The translations under genes and the position numbers were made by a program. A stretch of DNA of 64,000 nucleotides, from positions 10,155,269 through 10,219,268 of the forward strand of contig CM040440.1 in the NCBI GenBank assembly GCA_022749755.1. Direction: 5' to 3'. This document shows positions 52,137 through 64,000 of the stretch, piece after piece. Source of the DNA: Azadirachta indica (lineage: Eukaryota > Streptophyta > Magnoliopsida > Sapindales > Meliaceae). Positions within the stretch are counted from its first letter, which is position 1, and each line of letters starts with the position of its first letter. Under the pieces are notes generated by a model that was not told the DNA's origin, ran no database searches, and saw only the letters and a program-made list of their open reading frames with translations.

Positions 52137-53740
52137 ATTCCCCCCTCCTTATAAGATTTCATCCTCAAAATTCATGTACCTATATGAAATAAATGCGAAT
52201 ATCGAGCTCGCATCTGATCCTCATTATATTGTGATTTCCCCACAAAACCTTGACTAACAGGACTGTCTTGTTACGTAACTACTGCTTCCTCGAGTTCAGT
52301 ATTTGAACAGCCTCTTCTCATAAGTCAAATTTTCTTCTAATTATGCTGGCTATAAGTATAGAATATGAGAAGGATCAGTAACATATTTTCTCAACATGGA
52401 GACATGAAAAATATTATAAATGTGTGATGATTCTGGTAGTAGAGCTAATCTGTAAGCCACTTGACCGACTCTCTCAATAATCTCATATGGACCTATATAT
52501 CGAGGACTTAACTTTCTACGCTTCCCAAATCGAAGTATACCCTTATAGGGAAAGACTCATAAGAAAACATAATCACCAATAGCAAACTCCAATTCTCTTC
52601 TACATTAATCCAGCAAATTCTATCAGAGGTATGTATTCCAATTACCTTTACACCGTATCACGTATAACGAAGCATATCTTCTAAGATCTGAATGGTTCTC
52701 TCAATTGTCCATCCGTTTGAGGGTGAAAAGCTATACTGAAGTTAAGTCTAGTCCTAATAGCATCTTGCAAACTAGGCCAAAATCTGGAAGTAAATCTAGG
52801 ATCTCTGTAAGGTACAATGGATACCAGTACCCCATACAACCTTACTATCTCATCCACATATAAACTAGCCATTCTGTCCACTGAATAGGTACTCTTGAAA
52901 GGTAGAAATGAGCAGACTTTGTAGGTTAATTAATAATTACCCAAACAATGTCATGACCGCGTTGAGTACATAGAAGTCCTATAACAAAATCCATCGTAAT
53001 GTGTTCCTACTTCCACTCAAGAATTGAAAGTTACTGAAAAAGTTCAGCAGGTTTCTGATGTTCAGCTTTAACCTGTTGACAAATTAAACAACGAGAAACA
53101 AACTCTGTAATTTCCAATTTCATACCTTGCCACCAATAATGCTCCCTTAGAGTACGATACATCTTTGTACTTTCAGAATACATTGCATAAGTTGAATTGT
53201 GTGCTTTTTCCAAAATCTGCTTTTTTAATTCTGATTCATTCGATACACAGAGTCTGTTACCTATAACCAAGGTCTCGTCATCTTTTAATGAAAAATTAGT
53301 TTGTAAACCATTCTTTACCTCTCCTTTTAGTTTAACTATGTCCAGGTCCCGATTTTGTATTTCTTAGATCTAATCAATCAATACTGTTTTGACTTAAAAT
53401 GAGGTAAAAGTGTTTCATATTGCCCCACTACTAAAATAACCTAAAGTGATCTCAAATTAGTCAACAATGGAAGATACGTCACCTTTATATGAGTAATAGA
53501 GCTTAAAGATTTTCTACTAAGTGCATCTGCCACTATATTTACCTTGCTTGGATGGTAGTCAATGGTATAATCATAGTCTTTGATCAATTCAATCCATCTT
53601 TATTGTCTAAGGTTTAATTCTTTCTAAGTAAACAGATGCTTCAAGCTTTTATGATTAGTGCAAATTTCACAAGTAGCACCATATAGATAACATCTCCAAA
53701 TCTTTATTGTAAACCCTATAGTAGCAAGTTTTAAATCATG
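52137..53740 (-). pseudogene. 3' part of a Del/Tekay-like gypsy pol, broken
   Basis: On the minus strand, from right to left: the RNase H end with [18 protein letters not shown] (~53570-53500), a zinc-binding integrase part (LREHYWWQGMKLEI..CLICQQVKAEHQKPAE, 53270-53031), and an integrase core ([34 protein letters not shown], 52881-52681). The C-terminal part has LSPRYIGPYEIIERVGQVAY and NIFHVSMLRKY (~52520-52380). The D of the usual SDRDPRF has become YRDPRF. Frames are interrupted repeatedly. RT and gag are missing beyond 53740, where a different AT-rich repeat begins. Confidence 0.85.
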
Positions 53741-53764
53741 GGTTACACAGTTCAACTTATTAAA

Positions 53765-54357
53765 TGTTAAATTTATTTTTTTTTTACTTTTTTATTTATA
53801 TTTTCATAATTTTTTTCAAGAAAAAATATAATAAATTTAATATAATCTTTTAAATGAAATTATTAATATAAGAATAAAATGTTAAAATATATTTCAAAAT
53901 TCTTTTAACAATTAAATGTCAAATTTATTGTAGAAAAAAGAAAAAAGGATATAAATATTTTAACATAAGTTTAAAATATTTTAATATAAGTTTAATCTAA
54001 CTCATTATTTAAATTTTTTTAATAATATTTTAGTTTTCAAATTTTCTAGTGAAATAATAAATTAAAAATGTATTTAATTTTGACTATATTATGAAAAAAA
54101 TTAAATATGGATTAAATTGTTATATTTAAAAAAATTATATTGTGAAAAATATTAAATTAGGGAGTAAAGTATTATATTAAAATAAAATGTGTATCAAAGT
54201 ATTATTATATAAAAGATGAGGGACACAAATGATAATAAATTAATCAGCCAACTAATGGAAATAAAAGTTCAGAGGGGTATCTGCCTATTTATCCAAACAT
54301 CAGGGGGATATTTGCCTATTAGGCTAAATATCAAGGGAGAAAATGTCAATATCCCTT
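53765..54357. repeat. ~0.6-kb direct repeat, copy A
   Basis: Begins TTAAATTTATTTTTTTTTTAC and ends AAAATGTCAATATCCCT. It matches 57306-57893 over its full length with scattered differences. It includes GATGAGGGACACAAATGATAA and CAGGGGGATATTTGCCTATT. A third, partial and diverged copy lies near 56880-57180. The inner end, read in reverse, starts GGGATATTGACATTTTC, like some plant DNA-transposon termini. The family is not recognised. Confidence 0.8.
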
Positions 54358-54397
54358 CTAAAAATATGGGAGGACAAAAATGTTATTTTATATCTAG

Positions 54398-55910
54398 TTA
54401 TTTCTCTTCAGCAGTCAAATGTTTACTGTTAATAAGCCATCCTCTTTCTTTGAATATGTGACATAAGTAAATGAAACCATTCTTCTCCATTTGCCTTAAC
54501 TTATAACATACAGTGGATGATCCATTCAAAAGCTCTTGAATGAAAAACGAACCTATAAAGGCTGATGTAAAAATAGACAATCTTTGAATACATAATGTAG
54601 GTAATAACTTTGTCAACAACATAATTAACCATTTTTTAAGTACTCTTTTAACCTTATATCTTGTATTATCATCTCCATTTGAATCATAAGAAGAATAATT
54701 CTCCATATTAGGCATATCAAAAAACAATTGTTAAAAAAATTTAAGCATAGTTTACATGAAATAATTTTATAACTAGATGAATAAAATCATAATTATCAAA
54801 AAATAGGAAAAAATGTCAACAATGGCACTTTATTAAAATAAAAATATAAACTTATTAGAATAATAACCAACATCCTATGAGTTCTCAATAATAAAAAGAA
54901 AAAAAACCCATTATCATAGTTCAATCATCACATCAAACAAAATATTATTAATAATTAAACCAAATAAAAAGTTCTAAACCCTATTTTGATAAACTTTGAA
55001 AATCAACCAATTCTTTCTTGGTCACTTTCCATCTCCATCCACACCTCTCGATATTCCCTTTTATTGCATAATGCATTAATGGCAACAAAATATAAGGGAT
55101 TTTCATACATTAAGACCTTTCGCAAAATTCCCACTCACTCTTTCATTGAAGGTCCCTTGTTATCCGTCTTCTCTAACACATTTATTAACTTTTTAACCTC
55201 TTCACATGTTTCATCTATTTTTCTTTTCTTTTACTTTTTTTTTTTGTAAAATCTTTACCTCATTACTATTTGATTAATTTAAGTTGTAATCTATATTGTC
55301 ATCCTCCTCTAAATTAATTGGAGTTTCACTAGGCACTAGTATTGAAAATATTGATGATAAGTTTTTGTCCTTTGATAATCCTTCCATACCAAAACTCCAA
55401 TTGTTAGCTCTAGTAGCTAAAACTTCTTAAACTAAAGCTTCTAACTCATTGACATTTGGTAAAGGCTTTCAATGAAATTGTTTAGCTTCTGGATATTTCT
55501 GTGTGAAATAAAATTCAAATTAGATATATATATATATAAATTAAATACTAAATGCTTATTATAATTTGTTAAAAAAAGCTACCTTAGTATACTCTTCCCA
55601 TCTTTCATGTGGCCAATCAAAGCTTTGTATTACAAAATTGTAACCATGCCCAGTAGCCGTTGTTAACCTAACCCATGCAAGGTATTGTTTTCTCATATAA
55701 TCATATGCATTTTTAAGTTGTTTTTGGGAATAATGTCTTCCAGTTAACTTGTACAATCCTTCTCCAACTCAAGACTAAGCACATGACTTTAATGTTGCTC
55801 TTGATCTATTTCCATTGTTTACCTCAATGAGGCAAAGGTCAATGAAGTGTTTTTTTATTTTGAGATCACTCAAATTTGCCCTACTTTCAATATTTTCAGC
55901 CATCTATATA
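54398..55910 (-). pseudogene. PIF/Harbinger transposon relic (Myb/SANT-like ORF and transposase N-terminus)
   Basis: A minus-strand piece at 55905-55400 reads MAENIESRANLSDLKIKKHF and then GRHYSQKQLKNAYDYMRKQY, LAWVRLTTATGHGYNF, DWPHERWEEY and YPEAKQF. This is the Myb/SANT-like DNA-binding protein that accompanies PIF/Harbinger transposases, with at least two stops. Further on, 54727-54398 contains CYKLRQMEKNGFIYLCHIF and KERGWLINSKHLTAEEK, the N-terminal helical part of Harbinger (HARBI1-like) transposases. The catalytic DDE region is absent. The pieces lie between two direct repeats (53765-54357, 57306-57893). Confidence 0.65.
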
Positions 55911-57305
55911 AATATATAATTGATATTAATTAGTAAAAATAATATACAAAGAGAACATACATTTTATAATTCTATAATTCTATAGTGAAAATACAACATA
56001 GTTTATATCAATTCACATTATAAAGATACACAACAAATTTATATATACACATCGTATAATGCACCACAAAGAGAATATATATAAATTCAATTGTCAATTA
56101 GTCAATATGACAATAAATTAATAATCATGTTACAAGAATCTTGTAACTCATAAAATTAGAAAGCAACCTAATTGGAGAATTTAAAAAGAAAAAGGATTAT
56201 TAACAAATTAATGAAGAATTAAATTAAGTTATGATTATTATAACTATTGGTTAATATAATATAATATAAGATAGTGTTATTATAATGATTATTATATTGG
56301 TCAAGGCTGGAAAACAGAGTCATAATTCTGCCAATTTTATTCTATATGAATTATTAAACTTGATCATTATAGGGTTGGTTAATGATTTTAATAATAAAGG
56401 GCGACTTGATCATTATTATACAATTAATTAATTATAGCTTCGTCAACTTACGGCTTACTATAGCCTGAACAACCTACAACTTCTGCGCACAAAGCGAATT
56501 TTTTCAGAAATCATACAGATTGGTGATGGATCAAAATACTTCGATTTTGATTTTAAAGACAATTAAATTATATAGTTCTGTGAAAATGAAAACAAAGTAT
56601 CAGAGTAGAGTTATATTTTGTTTTCTCGATCAGTTAAGAATGTAACTCACATCATTACAATATTGAATAGGGAGACCACGTTAGAATTTGCCCAAGCACT
56701 ATCAAAATCATAATTTTATAATACCAATCCAAATTTTAGAACCACACTAACAAACATATATTATATTATGCATAAAAAAAATTTCTGAATTAAGTAAGAA
56801 AAAGTAACTTAGAAGTGAGAATTGAAAAAAAAGTTGAGAAGACAGAGATAGGAGACCAATGATAAAGAATAAGCACGTCAAAATTAGTTAATAAGGGTTT
56901 TAAATAAATATATTACATGTAAAAATAAAACATTAAAAAATATTTCAATTAAATTTTTTAATAATTAGATATTTATGATTATAAAAGTAAAAGCAAAATA
57001 TTAGAAATATTTTAACATATGAGTATGACTTATCTCATTATTTAATTTTTTTAATAATTATATTTTTTAAAATTTTTTATTAAAATAACAAATTAAAAAA
57101 TTTATTTATTCTTGAATATATTGTGAAAAAATATTAAAAGTATATGAAAATATAAATGAAAATATAAACAATAAATTCATGTTATATATATTACAAATAA
57201 AAATAATCAAAATTTTCTTCTTTTTCTATTTTTTAATTAAAATTAAATTATATTGGTTAATAAGAATATAAAATATATTTAATTACTAATTCTGTTAACA
57301 AATGA
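55911..57305. other. AT-rich DNA with a partial copy of the flanking repeat
   Basis: No coding sequence. A diverged copy of the 0.6-kb repeat runs through about 56880-57180 (TATTTTAACATATGAG, ACTTATCTCATTATTTAA). A slightly less AT-rich part at 56430-56720 shows no frame. Confidence 0.5.
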
Positions 57306-57893
57306 TATTAAATTTTTTTTTTTTTACTTTTTTATTTATATTTTCATAATTTTTTTAAGAAAATATAATAAATTTAATATAATCTTTTAAATAAAAATAT
57401 TAATATAAGAATAAAATGTTAAAATATATTTGAAAATTCTTTTAACAATTAAATATCAAATTTATTGTAGAAAAAAGAAAAAAAAGGATATAAATATTTT
57501 AACATGAGTTTAAAATATTTTAAAATGAGTTTAATCTAACTCATTGTTTAAATTTTTTTAATGATATTTTAGTTTTCAAATTTTCTATTGAAATAACAAA
57601 TTAAAAATGTATTTAATTTTGATTATATTATAAAAAAATATTAAATATGGATTAAATTGTTATATTTAAAAAAGTATATTGTGAAAAAGATTAAATAGGG
57701 AGTAAAGTGTTATATTAAAATAAAATATGTATCAAAATATTATTATACAAAAGATGAGGGACACAAATTATAATAAATTAATCAGCCGACTAATGAAAAT
57801 AAAAGTTTAGGGGGATATCTGTCTATTTATCCAAACATCAGAGAGATATTTATCTATTAGGCTAAACGTCAGGGGGGAAAATGTCAATATCCC
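57306..57893. repeat. ~0.6-kb direct repeat, copy B
   Basis: Same orientation as copy A. It contains GATGAGGGACACAAATTATAA, then CCGACTAATGAAAATAAAAG, and ends AAAATGTCAATATCCCT. Differences from copy A are substitutions and run-length changes. Confidence 0.8.
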
Positions 57894-60139
57894 TTTTTAG
57901 AATAACAAATTAATATAATTTTAAACAATTTAATTCCTACTTTTAATTTTAACATCTTCATACCAATAGATTAAAATCATATAGAATTAAAAAACACATG
58001 TTCTAATTTATTATTTTAATAAACTCAAGAAACAAAAATATTATTACCCACAATTTTGGGACAACCAAACATAATTTTAAATCATAAGAAAAGATATAAT
58101 ACTTTTAAAAACTAAATTTGGAATTGTGGTGAATTTTAAAATAATCTACTTTTATTGTGATGTAAAACTAATTAACTTTGAAAATGGCCAGTTTAATGTT
58201 AAGTAAATTTTATTTTTAATAATGCTGTGAATTTTAAAAGTAATTTTGTGTTTTTGGTGAAACTATTATTAAAATGTCATAGTAATCTTAATTATCAAAA
58301 TGTATATAGTAAAATAGTGATGAATAAAATCTAATATTAGGTAAGTGTTTTATATATATATATATATATATACATACTACCTTAAAATAATTTATAATAA
58401 AAAAATATTAATTTTTTTTAATTATATTTTTAAAAAATAAAAGTTAATAAGTAATAAAAGGAAAAATATATTTTGATTTTAACAATTTCATTTTGTAATT
58501 AAAGTTGAAATTTGATAACTATTTTTGGAGTTAATTTTGGGCTTTTTAATTTTAAATAGATATATTTAGTATTTTATTTGCAAATAAAACTATTTTTCAA
58601 AATCAAATTTTGAAAAGAAAATTTTTTTTTTCTACTTGTCAAATATCTTCTGTATGATGAAATAATTTTGCTGAAAATGATTTTAACTACTTAAAATCTC
58701 TTTTACCTGTTTCAACAGTAATACGAAACCAACTCTAAGACTATAATTCAAAATCACATTTCATTTCTATCCCAACATACTCCTGAACTTCACAAAGAGT
58801 ATTCTCATAGGAAAACTTATGAAGAGATTTTTACAAAAGGGTTTTAGTCAAACACGCCCACATCAATTGAAACAATTTCAATAAAATATTCACTAAAATA
58901 ATATTAAATTTAAATTTAAAAATTAAATAAATACTTTTAAGAAAGCACCGAATAATCCATATATTAGCATATTAATTCCACAAAATAATGGAAAAAAATA
59001 GTCATCTATTGACTTCCTTAACACTCCATTTTGATTATTGACCAAAATGTATAACATTAGTCTACCCACATATAATTACAACAAAAATGTCAAAGTGAAT
59101 GCACTAGAGATGCATACAATACTCTCTATATTCAACATTCCAATATCTATAAATTAATTAAATTCAAACTCTTAATGATGTTCTTGTTGGAATTATCCTC
59201 CTCAGTTCAAAGACTATGCAGCCTTATTCCCAATCTTGATGTCTCAGACATGTCTGGTACAAAGATCTTGGTGTGTTTCATGACTTCATGTTTGGTCATA
59301 CATCCCATATCTTTAAATTATATTAAACGAGGATGATTAGAGGAGACATCTTGGATCATGGGAAAGGGATAGGTTTAATTAATTAATTAATTAATTAATT
59401 TGCTAAGTGTGTTTTGTCTTATTAAGCACTTTTGGAAACAGTGTTTGGAGGCTGCTGCCTTAGCTTTTGCCTTTTTAGTTTCTGAATGACGACCAAATTA
59501 TTGTAGACCCATATTGATCGATGTACACATGGTTCACTTTGGTTGATGATGGGATACTAATATAAAGGTCCCTATTTGTTATATTTTTTACAAATCAAGA
59601 TATATGTTTATTTATATCAAATAGGTCCCTAAGTCCTATTAAAATAGTTAAGACCTTTTTTGGAGTTGTAGTATTTTTGTTATGTTTTGAAAGTAAAATT
59701 ACAGAAAATTTTGATAACATCATGATTTTAATGAGATTTTACTCTTTTTTTTTATTAATATTTGACATTTGTTATTTTTTTTATAGCAATTGTGATTTTA
59801 AAATTATAATAATTCAACACCATATGAAATTTAAAATACACTTATTATATTAAATTTGACCACCATAATGTAATTGTGTATATTTAATACTAAATAATAT
59901 TTCAGTCAGGTCAGGAAATGGTAAATCGGCCATTCCCATAAGAAAGAAAGTAAAGTAGTTCACTATAAGCCGGTTTCGGTCAATATCCAATAATCTTCAC
60001 CATTTGATTTTGACCAAATATAGTACAGATTTCTTTACTTCAATGTTGGAATTAAAAATTCAATCCATCATTATTTGTGGCAGTAGGTTTCTTCAAAAAT
60101 TTAGAATTCTCCTTTCCTTATACAGACTAGATGTTAAAA
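57894..60139. other. AT-rich intergenic DNA
   Basis: No gene seen. Simple repeats include a TA run at 58352-58371 and a TTAA run near 59375-59400. A phrase TCAAACACGCCC at 58849-58860 resembles the end of some plant miniature transposons, but no partner end was found. A block of more normal composition at 59160-59580 has no long frame. Confidence 0.5.
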
Positions 60140-60148
60140 TCAAGTTTA

Positions 60149-60650
60149 AGGGGATTTAACACATACCTCCCCTAAAATTTCAGATTTTAATATTTAGAGA
60201 GAAAGTTTGGGAACTCAAACACTTACCTCCCTTGAATACATCCTCGTCCATCCGCTATCACTTAAAAGACACATTTATCCTTTGTTTGTCAAATTCTGAA
60301 GGTTTGAAAGAGGTTGCGAGTGACAAAAGAGGTTGACCTTGAAGTATGATTGTGCGACGAATTGGAGGATTTTGAGGAGAGAACGGAGACAGCAAATGCG
60401 AAGGAATGAGAACTAAGTGGGAGTTGATAAAAAAAGAATTGGAAAGTGACGTTGATTTCTTTCTAAAAAGACAAATGTAGAAATAAGAAGGATTGAGTAA
60501 AGTTGTCTATAATTTTACTAAATTATCCTTGATACAAAAGGTTGACTAATAGTAATAAACGGTCAAAAGGGAGGTGAGTGTTAGAATCACTAAACTTTCT
60601 TACTAGGTGTTAGAATCTAAAACCTGAGGGGAGGTATGTGTTAAATCCCG
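60149..60650. mobile_element. Non-autonomous MULE with long inverted repeats and perfect 9-bp target duplication
   Basis: The left arm reads GGGATTTAACACATACCTCC, then AGAGAAAGTTTGGGAACTC and AACACTTACCTCCCTT. The reverse complement of the right arm reads GGGATTTAACACATACCTCC, then AGTAAGAAAGTTTAGTG and AACACTCACCTCCCTT. The inverted repeats are ~95-100 bases. The 9-mer TCAAGTTTA flanks both sides (60140-60148 and 60651-60659). The ~300-base interior has no transposase. Ends and target size fit the Mutator superfamily. Confidence 0.88.
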
Positions 60651-60659
60651 TCAAGTTTA

Positions 60660-63600
60660 AATTAAGTTTAACATCAGGTAATCCCGATTGATTTAGTGGT
60701 TAACCGAAAAAGTAATAGAAGCAGAAATCATATTTGAAATTGTAAAAATAAAAAAACTTATGGACTCAAATATTATTGTGACATATGAATGTAAATGCAG
60801 ACAAAATGAAATGAGTCATTGCGAAGTAAGACATTTCGTTTTTGCTTTCGCTTTTTTGTTTTGTTATAGTCATCGAAACCAATCTTTAGCAATCTCATCC
60901 ATCCCCCCACTGCTGTTGGAAAGCAAATTGTCACATCTTTCCCTTATGTTGGTGATTCATCTTCTGCTTTCCAAAGCACAATAACCCTAATATATTTATG
61001 CACCAACTTCGTACAAGTGTTTTCTTAAAACTCCTTCAAATTTGTTAAAAGTTAAAATATTAGGTAGAAGAAATAATATTGTAAAAAAATATTAATCTCT
61101 ATCTCTATTTTTTTTTTAAATTTTGCGTTATTTATTTCAACTTTTTATGTTAGATAATTAGGGTTGAAAATTTAAAATATAATTATGTTGAATTTTGTTT
61201 GGTATTATTTCTAAAATAATATTTTAGAAAATTATAAAAGTGATGTTCTGAAATTTTTTTTTTAATTATTAGAAAATATACTGTTTGGTAGTATTTGTTC
61301 AAAGTAATTTTTTAAAATAAAAACTAGTAAGAACTTGTTTGATATTGTATTGATAACTATTTTAAAGGTAAATTTGTAATTAATTTTAAAATTTTTTTTT
61401 AAAACTGTTGAAAATTGTTATTTTTTACCTTTTAGTTAAAATTATAGAAAACAATGGTTTTTCGTTTTTTGAAAACAAGTTTTACGGAAGAAACCACCAA
61501 ACAAACTTTTTGTTATTTTCTGTTTTTGAAAATAAAAAACAGCTTTAAAAATTTCGAACATACTTCAAATTTTATGTTACAATAAAAAAGTATAATGATA
61601 TCAAATTATTTTTTCTCAATAATAATTAAAAAACTTAAACTTTTTTGATCGATTTTGAATCCTATAAAATTAATCGTCAGTCGACATAATTTTTTTTTTA
61701 TTATTTTAATCTTAAGAAACTTCAAGCAATTTCAAGAAAATTCTATATTAAATTGCAATATTATTAAAAAAATAAATAAAAATTCAGATGAATCAATTCA
61801 AATTTGAGAGTGTAACATGAACTTACTATTATACCTTGCTTAGAATTGAAATAAATGAATCGTTTCAAAACCACTAATTTACTTTGAAAGCACACAATGG
61901 AAAGGCTTGGGAAGGCATATACATTAGCATCCAGAGAAGAGAAAGAGAAGAGAAGAGAAGAGACAAACGGGCCGAAAGCAGTAGACAAACAGAGACAAGG
62001 ATAAGGTCATAAGTCTTCTCTTCTCCTCTCATTTTTTCCAATTCCCCATAACATTAATTAAAGACCACATTTCCTTATTTCTCCTATCGTTATTATTATC
62101 ATTATTCGCTCATTCATTCTCTTGGTACTTTTGTCAAACATATTGAACTCATTCCAATAAAATTATGACTACTTAATTAGCTGTACAACATTGTGATTTG
62201 TGATAGTGAAATGAAATGAAATGAAACCCAACTCAGCAGTTTTGAAGACCCTTTAGTTAGTGACTTCATTGAAAAATAAAAACCCCATTTACACTTTCAA
62301 TTTTCAAATCATATTCTCATTCCAATTCCTCTCTATTCATTATACCAACCAAAATCATTTTTGCTTTCAAATTGTACTACATTAATATTATCTAAAATTT
62401 AGTTAAACCCATAATTTATGTGTCATTAATAATTACAATAATAATAATAATAATAATATTCTCATTCTTTTAATTGAAGTTTTAGATGAGATAGGTATAT
62501 TACATTATTTGCACATTTATAAAAGTGATATTTACAATAAAAGAAAAATATACTTACAAATAATATGTTTTGAATGATTGTATTAGGATCATATTATTTA
62601 AATTTTTTTAATTTTATGATAACCTATATTGTAGAAAGCTCCAAAATAATTATTGACAGTTGTTGGGACATCAAGATTTTTCTTGAAGGGATTGAAAACT
62701 GAATATTCTGAATCATTGGGGTTCGGTAAACAATAATTAGTAACCCTTAGTTTACTTTTACTGTAGAAAAAGTTAAATTTTGTTTTTAATTTGATGTTTT
62801 CTTCCTCTATTTTTACTTATTTTATCAACACAAAGAAAAACAAGAAGTAAATTATTATTGTCAAACAAGTAACTAAAACCAAGAGATTTTTCACAGCCAA
62901 AAGACATTTATTGTTACGTAAATTATCCTTAAATTCTTAAAAAAAATATTACATTAAGATATAATATCTTAATGATAAGAAAATATAATTTATTTTATTT
63001 TTCTTATCACATATCGTGTTAAAAAAGATAACATACTAACTATAAAAAATTTTAACAGTAATTAACTTGAATAAAAAAGTTAATCTACCAAGAGTTTTTG
63101 TCGGTTTCCTAATGTGAAAAGTAAGAAAACATACTAATTACTTTTGATTAATAAACAATTAATCCATAATCAAAATCTATCCATTAGGCTGCTAAAGAGA
63201 ACACTCTCCAAACCCAAAAAGCAACTATAAATTCTCTTTTTGATAATGTAATATTAGAAGCAAAAGAGTTGAAGTGACCATTTATATATACACTTTTCTT
63301 TGCTATACATTACGTTATTTGGTCCTACTTAATCACCAATTAATTAAGAAGCACTTTATATGTACATGATGTGAATTCAAATGAGTTTTAAGCTTTTCCA
63401 CTAAGGCGTGTTTGTGCATTCCCGAACTCTAATACTCGGTAAGCACTTTTGGGGCTCTGCTTTTTTAACAGTGGGCCGTCGTTGATGACACAATCAATAC
63501 AAAATTAAAGAAAAAAGTGCTTTTGTCTGACTCAGTATGACGTGGAAGCATGTTGGACCAAACAGACTCTACCAAGAAAACCCAAATTCTCTAACACTCA

Positions 63601-64000
63601 TGACTTCGACTACATTCTCGTCCCTTCAACGACCCAAATTTTTTTTTTTTTTTTTTATTGCATTTAATCTTTGATATTATGTTGTATAAATCATTTATGT
63701 AATATGATGAGCTTGGGTATTGATTATGTTATCAATAATCCTATATTATGTAACATAAGTGGATTAAATTTTGAATATTATGTTAAAAGTACCATGATAT
63801 TATCCGTTTGTTTTATAATGAATAGTAAAAAATTTCAATTATAAAACTTCTTATTACTCGACGAGGCACCATCTACTACAAGTCTATTATATACATACAT
63901 ACATATATACAAAATATATATATATATATAGATTTTAAAAAAAGATGACTTGATTGAGTTATTTAGTGCGGACCTATAAATATATTTTAATTTAAAATTT
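60660..64000. other. AT-rich intergenic DNA with a few mixed-composition blocks
   Basis: No supportable gene. A purine block (GAGAAGAGAAGAGAAGAG, ~61935-61962), an AAT microsatellite (~62430-62457), a poly-T run (~63640-63657) and a TA run (~63917-63931) are present. The less AT-rich stretch at 63405-63640 may be a miniature transposon or the distal promoter of a gene outside the window. Confidence 0.45.

Noticed and set aside
60760..60984. 74-codon frame with an inverted GGAAAGCA/TGCTTTCC pair, considered as a small gene or microRNA precursor
   Set aside because: The stem is only eight pairs and does not continue, the sequence matches no microRNA I know, and the frame has no family resemblance.
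61764..61988. 74-codon minus-strand frame
   Set aside because: Its Ser/Phe-rich part is the translation of a GAGAA-type simple repeat.
1..64000. A previously undescribed multi-gene biological system
   Set aside because: Only three single-copy, well-known plant genes are present. The rest is transposons, tandem repeats and AT-rich DNA. No cluster of co-oriented unknown genes is visible.

Overview
The window looks like nuclear DNA of a dicot plant, probably a rosid. The evidence is GT-AG introns in Arabidopsis-like genes, two proteins with chloroplast transit peptides, Ty3/gypsy and Ty1/copia retrotransposons with plant-type priming sites, and very AT-rich intergenic DNA. The species cannot be fixed from the sequence. 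No operon, phage, CRISPR array or other prokaryotic feature is present.

Layout. (1) 1-13.3 kb is an AT-rich desert without a supportable gene. It holds a recent ~273-bp tandem duplication (5.67-6.21 kb), an isolated promoter-like island (6.86-7.02 kb) and a decayed ~385-bp tandem array (10.1-13.3 kb). (2) 13.6-29 kb is the only gene-bearing block: a POLTERGEIST/PLL1-type PP2C phosphatase (+), a chloroplast PPR-SMR protein of the SOT1/At5g46580 type (-) and the Fe-S assembly protein ABCI7/SufD (-). PLL1 and the PPR gene converge tail to tail across ~0.7 kb. The PPR gene lies ~0.7 kb downstream of ABCI7 on the same strand. The PPR and ABCI7 reading frames each need one base removed from a homopolymer to match their families. 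(3) 30.4-43.6 kb is a nest of repeats. A ~115-bp minisatellite was split by a Mutator-like element with a 9-bp target duplication. That element carries an Athila-like gypsy element with a 5-bp target duplication, and one Athila LTR carries a CACTA element. (4) 43.6-53.8 kb holds a small MULE, a complete but inactivated gypsy element with two LTRs and a TTTAA target duplication, a copia gag relic and the 3' part of a Del/Tekay-like gypsy element. (5) 53.8-64 kb holds a PIF/Harbinger relic between ~0.6-kb direct repeats, a clean 0.5-kb MULE with a perfect 9-bp target duplication, and AT-rich DNA without visible genes.

The three genes act independently: membrane-associated phosphatase signalling in stem-cell control, chloroplast rRNA processing, and plastid Fe-S cluster assembly. 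I found no evidence of a new multi-gene system. The most informative structures are the datable transposon nest, a gypsy element with many stop codons but young LTRs, the paired homopolymer frameshifts, and the start-stop uORF that overlaps the PLL1 start codon.
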